NCBI GenBank assembly: GCA_003517725.1
Contig: DOZZ01000277.1
Location: 1-13,239, forward strand
Source: Bryobacterales bacterium
Lineage (GTDB): Bacteria > Acidobacteriota > Terriglobia > Bryobacterales > Bryobacteraceae
Direction: 5' to 3'
Length of the DNA stretch: 13,239 nt
Part shown: positions 5,727 to 12,321 of the stretch, piece after piece
Layout of the letters: each line of letters starts with the position of its first letter
How positions within the stretch are numbered: position 1 is the stretch's first letter
Translations under genes and position numbers: made by a program
The notes under the pieces: generated by a model
The model's database searches: none
What the model saw: only the letters and a program-made list of their open reading frames with translations
What the model was told of the DNA's origin: nothing

Positions 5727-7868
5727 CTAGAACGAAAAGCGAACGCCGCCGTTCACGACGCGGCCGTCCAGGGGCGCCCACGCGTCGACCGTCCATCGCC
5801 CGTCTGATGCCCGGCTCGGCAAGAGCAGCGGGTCCCAGCGCGTCTGGCGCACGTTGGTCAGGTTTTCCAGGTTGAGGAACAGCTTGACGTGTGGCGCGAT
5901 CTGGCGCTCCGCCATCGCGCCCAGCAGAACGTACGGCGCGGAAACATCGCGATAGGGGTTGTATTCCAGGCGTTGCCTCCCGGTGTAATAACATTCCAGG
6001 CCCACCCGCGCCAGGCCTTCCTTTTCCCACATGCCCACAACGCCTAAACTTTGCCTTGGCGTCAGCGCAACCTCGGCGCGGCCGGAAGGCTCAAGCTCGC
6101 TCGACCGCACGTAGCTATAGGATGCCGTTGCCGAGAAGGGCGCTTTGCGCCACGTGGCCAAAAGCTCCGCCCCACCATTCCTGGTGGGCCCCGCTAAGTT
6201 GACAATGCTGTAGGGTCCGCCCCGGTCCACATACACCGCGTGGGCGATAGTGGACGCAAACAAAGTCGCCGTCACCGAAAGCGGCCCCATACTCCGCGTC
6301 AGATCGGCCGATGCACTGCGGCCCCGTTCCGCCCGCAGGGGAGCGGGAACCAACAGCCGCGCCAATCCCGCGGCTTCGGTCTCTTCGGTCAGGGGCGTCG
6401 GGGCGAAGAACCCTTGGCCGGCGGAGACGCGGCCGGTCCATCCGCCCTGGCGCAAAAGCGCGGACACACGAGGGCTGAAAAAGGCGCCGTAGCGGTTGTG
6501 AAAGTCCAGGCGGGCGCTGGCCGAGAGGCTCAGCCAGGAAGCCAGATTGATATCGTCCTGCGCGAACACGGCAGGCGCCACATAGGTATAGGCGAAGCGT
6601 GGGGTGTTGAAGGGACGAAAGACATCGCGTTGATCGGCAACGCCGGCGACCCAGGTGTTTTTGCCGGACGCTCCCTTGAGAGAAACCTCGCCAAACAACA
6701 GTCCGTGCCGGTCTTTCTCGATGCCGTCTCCAAACTGGTGCCGGTGCTCCTGGTCCGACGCGGAAAAGCGCGTGGTCAGGACCAATCGGCCGCCCAGGAC
6801 CCACTGCACGTTACCGCCAAAATCATAGCGGCGCGTCTTCAACGCCTCGATGTAAGGCTGGCCCGTTCCCGGCAGCACGGCGCCCGCAACCGTGCCGCCC
6901 GAGCGGTCCTCATCCGTCACGCCGCCAGTGAGCAGCGCCGTACCGCCGTGTTGGTTGTCCCGGAAAAAGCGGGGCCGAAGCACGCCGCGCGCATAGCCGG
7001 GCACGTCCGCCCAGCCGTCCCGGTTCAAGTCCTGCCGCTCCTGAAAATATCCGCCTACCAGAAACGACGCGCCCCAGTGCGGCGTAAGCTGCGAAGCCAG
7101 GAACATCGCGGCGTCGGTTTCCCCCAGCGAAGAGCGATTAAAAAGGAACTCATGAACCGGCTCCGCCGCCGGCCGCCGCGAAATGAGGTTGACGACCCCG
7201 GCCATCGCGGCGCTGCCGTATAAGGCCGAAGCGTTGCCCTTGATGACTTCGATCTGCCCCAAATCCATAGGCGGAATCTGTAGCAGCCCGAGGCCCGCGC
7301 CTTGCTGTCCGAACAGGGGCAGCCCATCCGACAGAAAGGCGGTGTAGCGGCCCCGCATGCCCTGCACGCGCACGCTGGCGGCGCCCAGCGCCGGGGACGT
7401 GGTTTGCACGCGTATGCCGCCCATCTCGTTCAGCAGCATGCTGATGTCTCCGGGCCGCATCGCGATTTCTTCATTAATCTCATCCTGCGAAACCACTTCG
7501 ACATGTAAGGGCGAGTCCTGCAGCCGGACGTCGTTGCGCGTCGCGTACACCGTGATGTTTTCCTGCTGCTCCGGCCGGGGTTGCAGCTCGACTTGCAGCG
7601 GCCATTCGCCGGCCGCATCCACATTGAGGGCCGCGCGGGCCGGAAAAAACCCGTCCTTGGTCACGCTGACCTCGACGGGACCCAACGCGGCGGCCAAGAC
7701 CGCCACGCCGTCCTGTCCGGTCCGGGCGCTATGGCCGCTCACGGTAACGGCCGCGCCCTCGATTGGGCCAGCGCCGCTGCTAACCGTCACGCGAACGGTT
7801 GGCTGGGGCAGTTGCGCCAGCGCCGCAGTCGCCATCAGCATCAGACAAACACAGAGTCTGGGCCTCAT
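5727..7868 (-). CDS. TonB-dependent outer-membrane receptor
   Basis: A 713-aa ligand-gated porin. The parts in order are a signal peptide MRPRLCVCLMLMATAALA (cleavage after about 18), a carboxypeptidase-regulatory-like beta-sandwich domain (about 25-97), and a plug domain (about 105-231) with VEVVSQDEI, VRVQGMRGRYT, LSDGLPL and the conserved IEVIKGNASALYGS. The transmembrane barrel follows to the C-terminus, ending in a terminal Phe (GVRFSF) as recognised by the BAM machinery. The LENLTNVRQT segment is typical of the last strands. The plug resembles siderophore/cobalamin/colicin-type receptors, but the ligand is unknown. I prefer the ATG at 7868 because GGGG lies 6 bp before it; the ATG two codons upstream would have no spacing. 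The gene starts 66 bp after the mazF stop on the same strand. No ExbB/D, TonB or ABC transporter is nearby, so it probably relies on a shared energising complex. Confidence 0.93.
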   Translation of the reverse strand: MRPRLCVCLMLMATAALAQLPQPTVRVTVSSGAGPIEGAAVTVSGHSARTGQDGVAVLAAALGPVEVSVTKDGFFPARAALNVDAAGEWPLQVELQPRPEQQENITVYATRNDVRLQDSPLHVEVVSQDEINEEIAMRPGDISMLLNEMGGIRVQTTSPALGAASVRVQGMRGRYTAFLSDGLPLFGQQGAGLGLLQIPPMDLGQIEVIKGNASALYGSAAMAGVVNLISRRPAAEPVHEFLFNRSSLGETDAAMFLASQLTPHWGASFLVGGYFQERQDLNRDGWADVPGYARGVLRPRFFRDNQHGGTALLTGGVTDEDRSGGTVAGAVLPGTGQPYIEALKTRRYDFGGNVQWVLGGRLVLTTRFSASDQEHRHQFGDGIEKDRHGLLFGEVSLKGASGKNTWVAGVADQRDVFRPFNTPRFAYTYVAPAVFAQDDINLASWLSLSASARLDFHNRYGAFFSPRVSALLRQGGWTGRVSAGQGFFAPTPLTEETEAAGLARLLVPAPLRAERGRSASADLTRSMGPLSVTATLFASTIAHAVYVDRGGPYSIVNLAGPTRNGGAELLATWRKAPFSATASYSYVRSSELEPSGRAEVALTPRQSLGVVGMWEKEGLARVGLECYYTGRQRLEYNPYRDVSAPYVLLGAMAERQIAPHVKLFLNLENLTNVRQTRWDPLLLPSRASDGRWTVDAWAPLDGRVVNGGVRFSF

Positions 7869-7888
7869 ATCCATCCCCAGCGTAGCGG

Positions 7889-7903
7889 CTATAGTAGCTA
7901 TAG
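7889..7903. promoter_or_regulatory. CTATAG-TAG-CTATAG repeat in the mazF-receptor gap (possible operator or promoter)
   Basis: Two self-complementary hexamers CTATAG are separated by three bases, about 20 bp upstream of the receptor start. Read on the minus strand they follow a TTGACC (7909-7904), a good -35 match. The TATAG sequences sit too close to it for normal spacing, and the 17-bp position has GCTACG, a poor -10. The symmetry suggests a binding site that could control receptor transcription independently of mazEF. Confidence 0.3.
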
Positions 7904-7934
7904 GGTCAAGAGCACCACTACTTCCGTCCGAGGC

Positions 7935-8252
7935 CTACTCCGTGAAGACTTCCTGCAGCGTGCTCAAGGTGGACGTGAGCGTCTTGGCCGACACTGTTCC
8001 CAATCTCTTCGCTAACCGGGCCTTGTCCACGGCGCGCATCTGATCCAGCAAAATCAGACCCTTCTGCCCGCCATGCGTAACGCCGATACGGAATGGCGCC
8101 GCGCGACTTTTCGTGGTCATGGGCGCGACAATCACGGTGCGCAGATGATCATGCATTTCCGCGGGCGATACCACCACGCACGGACGCGTCTTTCTGATCT
8201 CGCTCCCGATGCTAGGGTCAAGATTGACGAGCCAGATCTCCCCGCGCGTCAC
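7935..8252 (-). CDS. mazF: MazF/PemK-family endoribonuclease toxin
   Basis: A 105-aa type II toxin that cleaves mRNA at short sequences; the target cannot be predicted. The family signature is complete: RGEIWLVNLDPSIGSE (3-18), KTRPCVVVSP with catalytic-type Arg23 (21-30), VIVAPMTT with Thr46/47 (40-47), and ILLDQMRAVDKARL. Length matches the family. It starts with GTG inside a GTGA overlap with the mazE stop, so translation is coupled to the antitoxin, the usual way to keep toxin below antitoxin. No separate promoter is seen, so expression should depend on the mazE promoter. Its 3' part is duplicated as a broken fragment near 5506-5624. The TonB receptor gene follows on the same strand after 66 bp. 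Confidence 0.95.
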   Translation of the reverse strand: MTRGEIWLVNLDPSIGSEIRKTRPCVVVSPAEMHDHLRTVIVAPMTTKSRAAPFRIGVTHGGQKGLILLDQMRAVDKARLAKRLGTVSAKTLTSTLSTLQEVFTE

Positions 8253-8506
8253 CAGGCCAGCTCCGCGTCGGCCGCATTACCGAATTCGCCCATTACCAAT
8301 TCGTCATCCCCGGCTTCGGCGATCTTCCTGGCGGCCTCGGCCCAACCCGTGCGCACGGGGCTGGCTGGCCTGCGCAAAACGAGTGCGCCGCCTTCGATCG
8401 TCATCTCGGCCTCCCCGCTAAGTCCCAGTTGTGTCAGGATCGGCTTAGGAATCACGACCCCTTGTGAGTTGCCGATCTGCCGAATGCTTACGTGCATCAC
8501 TTTCAT
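8249..8506 (-). CDS. mazE: MazE/AbrB-type antitoxin
   Basis: An 85-aa antitoxin with an N-terminal swapped-hairpin AbrB/SpoVT DNA-binding domain: MKVMHVSIRQIGNSQGVVIPKPILTQLGL (1-29), the IGNSxGVVIP motif being diagnostic. After MTIEGGALVLRRP comes a charged tail with GWAEAARKIAEAGDDELV and a final Trp, as in antitoxins that wrap around MazF. The ATG at 8506 is chosen because the upstream TTG at 8545 lies inside the -35 box and MKV is the family start. There is no Shine-Dalgarno sequence before this ATG, and the promoter would start the transcript only about four bases upstream, which suggests a leaderless message. It should dimerise, bind its own operator and neutralise MazF. Confidence 0.95.
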   Translation of the reverse strand: MKVMHVSIRQIGNSQGVVIPKPILTQLGLSGEAEMTIEGGALVLRRPASPVRTGWAEAARKIAEAGDDELVMGEFGNAADAELAW

Positions 8507-8509
8507 GGT

Positions 8510-8545
8510 AATAACAATGTTATTCCGTGAGAGATGGTGTGTCAA
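8510..8545 (-). promoter_or_regulatory. mazEF promoter with overlapping palindromic operator
   Basis: On the minus strand a perfect -35 TTGACA (8545-8540) is followed after exactly 17 bp by TAACAT (8522-8517), a good -10. A perfect palindrome, AATAACA-A-TGTTATT (8510-8524, 7-bp arms, one central base), covers the -10 and the expected start point. This is where a MazE/MazEF complex would block RNA polymerase. Autoregulation is inferred from the family; the elements themselves are read directly. Confidence 0.8.
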
Positions 8546-8954
8546 GCTAGGTAGCCGGGGCGCCGCCAGCGCACCTGAACGCAGGTGAGACAGCAGGTCA
8601 CAAGCCGACTTAACATTACTGATCTGCCGGTGCCGATTCTGCCGGACTTCTTCGGCGCGTCTCGGGCAATGTACGAGTCGCCAAACCAGCCAGGTGGCTT
8701 CCCCTCATCGTTCACAAGAGAGCTTATGCGGAGTGACCTTGCGCCGAGCTTGTGGATAGCATGCGGCGATAGGTTGGTGCCAGTGGAGGCAGCGGCGTAC
8801 CATTAGCGAAAATCCATCTTTCCGCCGAATCTCATGCGCCTCCGCTCTTGTGTTATAAACAGTCGATTGACAATTTCTGAAAAACCTAGGCGTCAGAACC
8901 CGATGGTTTGCAGGTACGGCTGCCAGGACCGACGAATAAAGGAGAAACTCGACC
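8546..8954. other. Intergenic region between mazEF and the 229-aa gene
   Basis: About 400 bases without a gene I can support. A 73-codon open frame at 8585-8806 (+) has no ribosome-binding site and resembles nothing known to me. The right part is AT-richer and contains a TATAAA (8854-8859) and a TTGACA (8867-8872). Neither has a well-placed partner, so I cannot define the promoter of the gene starting at 8955. No inverted repeat stands out apart from the mazE operator. Confidence 0.45.
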
Positions 8955-9644
8955 GTGATCTACATGCTCAATCTGATTTTCGATGCAGACGACCCGAAAG
9001 CAGCTTTGGACAGCCGATTCAAGCCATACGTGGCCCAGACAGACGTGCTGCTGTGCTCCAAGGCGTGGCTGCAACCCTCCGCCACCGCTCCCACCGCTCC
9101 CAATTACGACGTATCCGGCGCCTGGACCTTGAAGCAGGAAGACACGGGGGATCCACTTATTCTGCAGGGCGGGACGCAGGGGGACCAGATCGTCATCCGG
9201 GTTCTGGGCTTAAACACCCAGACCAACGCCAACGGAACCTGGCTGGCGCGGCTGACTGTCGTCGTATCAAGAGACACCGCGAGGACGATAAAAAACGCCG
9301 CTGACAATAACAAGCCCTACCAGACCCGCGCGAGCCCGTTTCCTTCCGGGTCGCTGGTGCCGCTAAACACCCAGTCGTGCGTTATCTACGATTACGAAAA
9401 CCTCAACTACCAGCCCGTGAATTCTGGAACGGGAACTGGTACAACTTCCATTTCCTGGATCCAACCGTTGGGAGCGGCCCAGCTAACCACCCAGTTCCAA
9501 TCCAACAAGCCGGCAGAGTACGGCGACGCCTACGCCGTGATTGCGGCCGTAACCGTCGGGCAGGGTGCGGCAGGCGGACAAAATGCGGATCCGACAAACC
9601 TCAAGACGTATTCGCACGATCCGGACATGAACGTCCAATGCTAG
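8955..9644 (+). CDS. 229-aa protein of unknown function, probably beta-rich
   Basis: AAAGGAG lies 10 bp before the GTG at 8955, which supports this start; the ATG at 8964 is too far from it. There is no signal peptide, membrane helix or catalytic motif I recognise. The sequence opens MIYMLNLIFDADDPKAAL and alternates hydrophobic strands with polar Thr/Asn/Gly/Gln-rich loops: DVSGAWTLKQEDTG, LQGGTQGDQIVIRVLGLNT, WLARLTVVVSRDT, then TGTGTTSISWIQPLG and YAVIAAVTVGQGAAGG. This suggests a compact beta-sandwich. The 'SG...L..GGTQGDQIVIRVLGL' part is loosely reminiscent of the AidA/PixA inclusion-body protein group, but the match is too weak to name it. There are three or four cysteines, including the C-terminal residue. 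It is convergent with the kinase gene, 19 bp between stops. Confidence 0.75.
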   Translation: MIYMLNLIFDADDPKAALDSRFKPYVAQTDVLLCSKAWLQPSATAPTAPNYDVSGAWTLKQEDTGDPLILQGGTQGDQIVIRVLGLNTQTNANGTWLARLTVVVSRDTARTIKNAADNNKPYQTRASPFPSGSLVPLNTQSCVIYDYENLNYQPVNSGTGTGTTSISWIQPLGAAQLTTQFQSNKPAEYGDAYAVIAAVTVGQGAAGGQNADPTNLKTYSHDPDMNVQC

Positions 9645-9663
9645 GCGTGCGCGGCCAGGAGGG

Positions 9664-12105
9664 TCACCTCGGCGGCGGAGCTCGTGAGATCAGATTGTAG
9701 TATCGGACGTCGGAGCGCAGGGCAACCAGTTCCGGCTCATTCTTGATTTCACGAAGCGAGTAACCGCCGCGGATCGCCTTTCCAAGAGTCCCGAGCGCCG
9801 CCTCGCGGTCGCCCAGCACCTCATTTGCAAGTGCCATTTTGAACTGGTCGGCCGGAAGAACGTTGGGGGACGACGACAGCTTCGCGAGCTCAACTCGTGT
9901 CGCTACGCCGTCTCCGGATCTCGCCAGATAAACGGCTAATCTGCCCAGAAGCTCGTTATTGTTTGGATCCCGGTTAAGCAGGTCACGCACCAGCGCGATA
10001 GCTCGCCCGTACGCCTGAGAGGCCTTGTTCCTCTGGCCCGGAGCCCAGCGATACCCATCGCCGAGGTTGCCCCAGTTCAGGTAGTTGTTCGGATTCAGTT
10101 CGACGGCTTTTTCGTACGCCGCCACCGATTCGGTATAGTGTCCCTGAAAAAAACGCGCCGTTCCCAGGTTGCTCCAGACGGCGTCGCTGGGTTCGATCTG
10201 TAGCGCCCTCTGCAGCGCGGACTCAGATTTGTCGAACTCGTCCAGCATGTGGTACGCTGCCCCGAGATTTCTGAACATGAACACGTTGTCGGGAGCGAGG
10301 CGCGCGGCTTCCTCCCATTCCGCTGCCGCGTCCCGATAGCGGGCTGCCCGATACAAAAAACCGCCGTGCTCGCTGTGCGGAATCCAATCGTCCGGCGCCA
10401 GCGCGGCGGCTTTACTGTAGAGAGTCTCGGCGCGGACCGCGTCCGATTTCGCCTTCAGTTTCGCCATGGCGAGGTAGGCTCTCGAACTCAACGGATCCAA
10501 CTGCAGAGCCCGGTCGATTTCCCCTTTCGCCCGATCGGTCTCTCCGGCTTCCAGCAGGACCTCGCCCAGGCTTGTATGCGCCTCCGCAAGATCCGGATTG
10601 AGGGAAACGGCCTGAGCCGCCGAGTCGCGAGCGAGTTTCGGCCAATGGTTATCCGCGCTCGTAACGCTGTGGCCTTTGCGCAGATAAGCTTCTGCAATGG
10701 CAGCGTAAGCGGCGGCAAACTTCGGATCTTTCTCGAGCGCCGACTCGAGAAGTCGGATCGCGCGGTCGAGATAGCCGGTCTTATCGTAGCGGCGCAGGAG
10801 GCCGCGGGCGCGTATCGTCAGCTCGGACGACGTGCCGTCGACCGAGTCGAGCCCTACGGACGCTGTGGCTGTAGGGTGCGTTGAAGCTGTGGGGTACGTT
10901 GCAGCCACTGGGTGCGCCGCGGGCGCTCTGCGCCCCGCGGCGGACCACAAAAGCGACCCGGCTATGCCAAGCACAACCAACCCGCCGGCAAGCGCCGCAA
11001 CTCGCCCCCAGGACCTGGATACCGGCAGGCGTAGCGGCCCGGACGATGAGAGCAGCGCCACCGCTTCGGCCATCGATCTCAGGCGGTGCTGCCGGGACTT
11101 CTGCAAACACTTGCCGATCAGCGTCTTTACCGCTTCCGGCGCGGTTTCGGGCGGAGGCGGAGGCTCCTTATGCAGGATCTGCCGCAAGGTCGCGGCCGTG
11201 TCCTCGCCCTTGAAAGGACGCTGGCCGCACACCATCTCGTACAGGATCACGCCGAAGGCGAAGATATCGGTGGAATGGTCCGCCGCCTCCCCCAGTACCT
11301 GCTCGGGCGACATGTAGGCGGGCGTGCCCATCACTATCCCGGCTTGGGTGACCGCGGTCATGGTTGCGCCGTCCGGACCTTCTGGCCCCTGGCTCCGTTT
11401 GGCCAGCCCGAAATCCAGCACCTTGGCTACTCCTTCGGGCGTGATCATGATGTTGCCTGGCTTCAGGTCGCGATGCACGATTCCCGCGCCGTGAGCCTTC
11501 GTCAAGGCGGCGGCGACCTGCCGGGCATAATCGAGAAGAGTGGAAAGCGGTGTCTCGCCGCGCTTGAGGATTTCGTTCAGCGGCGCGCCCTCCACCAGTT
11601 CCATCACGATGAAATCCAGGCCGGCTTCGGCGCTGTATTCGTAAACGGTGACGACGTTGGGGTGGTTGAGCGCGCTGGCGGATTTGGCCTCGCGTGCGAA
11701 GCGGCGCTTGTCCTCATCGGAAATCGAGGCCCGCGAAATGACCTTGAGGGCGACTTGGCGTCCCAGGTTGGTGTCCACTGCGCGGTATACCGCGCCCATT
11801 CCGCCCTCACCGAGTTTCGAGACGATCTCGTAGTGCCCAATTCTCCGGCCTGGGGCAATTGCCGACGCGCTGGTAAGCGTTTGCGTCACGGCTCCAGACG
11901 TATCCTGCCGGCGCGGCGATGCAGACCGTTGCGCGGCAGCGACGAGAGTTCCCACGTGTTCCCGCAGTTTCGGGTCGGCGGCGCAAGCTTCATCGAGATA
12001 CGCCACGCGCTCCGCGCCCGCCAAGTGACCCGCCCGATCCACAATCTCCCCCACGCGCGCCCAAGCTGCAGCACTGCCTCGGTCGCCGCCGGGGAATACT
12101 TCCAT
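9664..12105 (-). CDS. Membrane-anchored Ser/Thr protein kinase with periplasmic TPR array
   Basis: An 813-aa bacterial Hanks-type kinase. After an N-terminal helical segment (about 10-60) typical of Acidobacteria kinases comes the kinase domain (about 92-353). It has the P-loop GEGGMG (99-104), the ATP-binding lysine in VALK (121), Glu139, HRDLKPGN with catalytic Asp213 and Asn218, DFG (231-233), GTPAYMSPEQ (260-269) and a Thr-rich activation loop. All catalytic residues are intact, so it should be active. One membrane helix (about 367-388) is followed by a Pro/Thr/Ala linker and roughly ten TPR-like repeats (about 425-800) containing ALEKDPKFAAAYAAIAEAY and VELNPNNYLNWGNLGDGY. The TPR part would face the periplasm and probably senses or scaffolds a partner. 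There is no Shine-Dalgarno sequence before the ATG, but a candidate promoter ends 6 bp from it. Substrates are unknown; no phosphatase or forkhead-associated gene is adjacent. Confidence 0.95.
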   Translation of the reverse strand: MEVFPGGDRGSAAAWARVGEIVDRAGHLAGAERVAYLDEACAADPKLREHVGTLVAAAQRSASPRRQDTSGAVTQTLTSASAIAPGRRIGHYEIVSKLGEGGMGAVYRAVDTNLGRQVALKVISRASISDEDKRRFAREAKSASALNHPNVVTVYEYSAEAGLDFIVMELVEGAPLNEILKRGETPLSTLLDYARQVAAALTKAHGAGIVHRDLKPGNIMITPEGVAKVLDFGLAKRSQGPEGPDGATMTAVTQAGIVMGTPAYMSPEQVLGEAADHSTDIFAFGVILYEMVCGQRPFKGEDTAATLRQILHKEPPPPPETAPEAVKTLIGKCLQKSRQHRLRSMAEAVALLSSSGPLRLPVSRSWGRVAALAGGLVVLGIAGSLLWSAAGRRAPAAHPVAATYPTASTHPTATASVGLDSVDGTSSELTIRARGLLRRYDKTGYLDRAIRLLESALEKDPKFAAAYAAIAEAYLRKGHSVTSADNHWPKLARDSAAQAVSLNPDLAEAHTSLGEVLLEAGETDRAKGEIDRALQLDPLSSRAYLAMAKLKAKSDAVRAETLYSKAAALAPDDWIPHSEHGGFLYRAARYRDAAAEWEEAARLAPDNVFMFRNLGAAYHMLDEFDKSESALQRALQIEPSDAVWSNLGTARFFQGHYTESVAAYEKAVELNPNNYLNWGNLGDGYRWAPGQRNKASQAYGRAIALVRDLLNRDPNNNELLGRLAVYLARSGDGVATRVELAKLSSSPNVLPADQFKMALANEVLGDREAALGTLGKAIRGGYSLREIKNEPELVALRSDVRYYNLISRAPPPR
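10861..10914 (-). repeat. Three imperfect 18-bp tandem repeats in the kinase linker
   Basis: Three consecutive 18-bp units encode the hexapeptides HPVAAT, YPTAST and HPTATA just after the membrane helix of the kinase. The repeats are in frame, so copy-number changes would lengthen or shorten the flexible Pro/Thr/Ala linker without breaking the protein. Confidence 0.7.
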
Positions 12106-12111
12106 GTAGGG

Positions 12112-12141
12112 ATTACATCATTGTTTCCTGGAACCGCGCAA
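12112..12141 (-). promoter_or_regulatory. Candidate promoter of the kinase gene (leaderless layout)
   Basis: On the minus strand TTGCGC (12141-12136) and TGTAAT (12117-12112) are 18 bp apart, and a TG dinucleotide precedes the -10 region. Only six bases separate the -10 from the ATG, and no Shine-Dalgarno sequence exists, so transcription would begin at or very near the start codon. The -35 match is moderate. Confidence 0.35.
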
Positions 12142-12321
12142 GGTCGCTGTCATTGCCCCGTCCTACAAGGCACTTCAGCGGTCTGTCAGCGAAATTCATT
12201 CAGAGCGAGCTCTGGTTGCGAAACTAACAAGATTAGGTTACTCCTGATAAACGCGCTTTCGGCCGCTAATGGACCATCGGCTGACCTGCGGTCCGATTGC
12301 AGTTTGAGTTCGCCTCCCCCC

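Noticed and set aside
6240..7223. 327-codon plus-strand open frame inside the receptor gene
   Set aside because: Arg/Ala/Gly-rich shadow opposite an unmistakable TonB-dependent receptor.
8507..8545. Upstream TTG start that would add 13 residues to MazE
   Set aside because: The TTG is part of the perfect -35 box, so it would not be transcribed from this promoter, and the added residues are not family-like.
8585..8806. 73-codon plus-strand open frame between mazE and the 229-aa gene
   Set aside because: No ribosome-binding site and no recognisable similarity; start codon context is poor.
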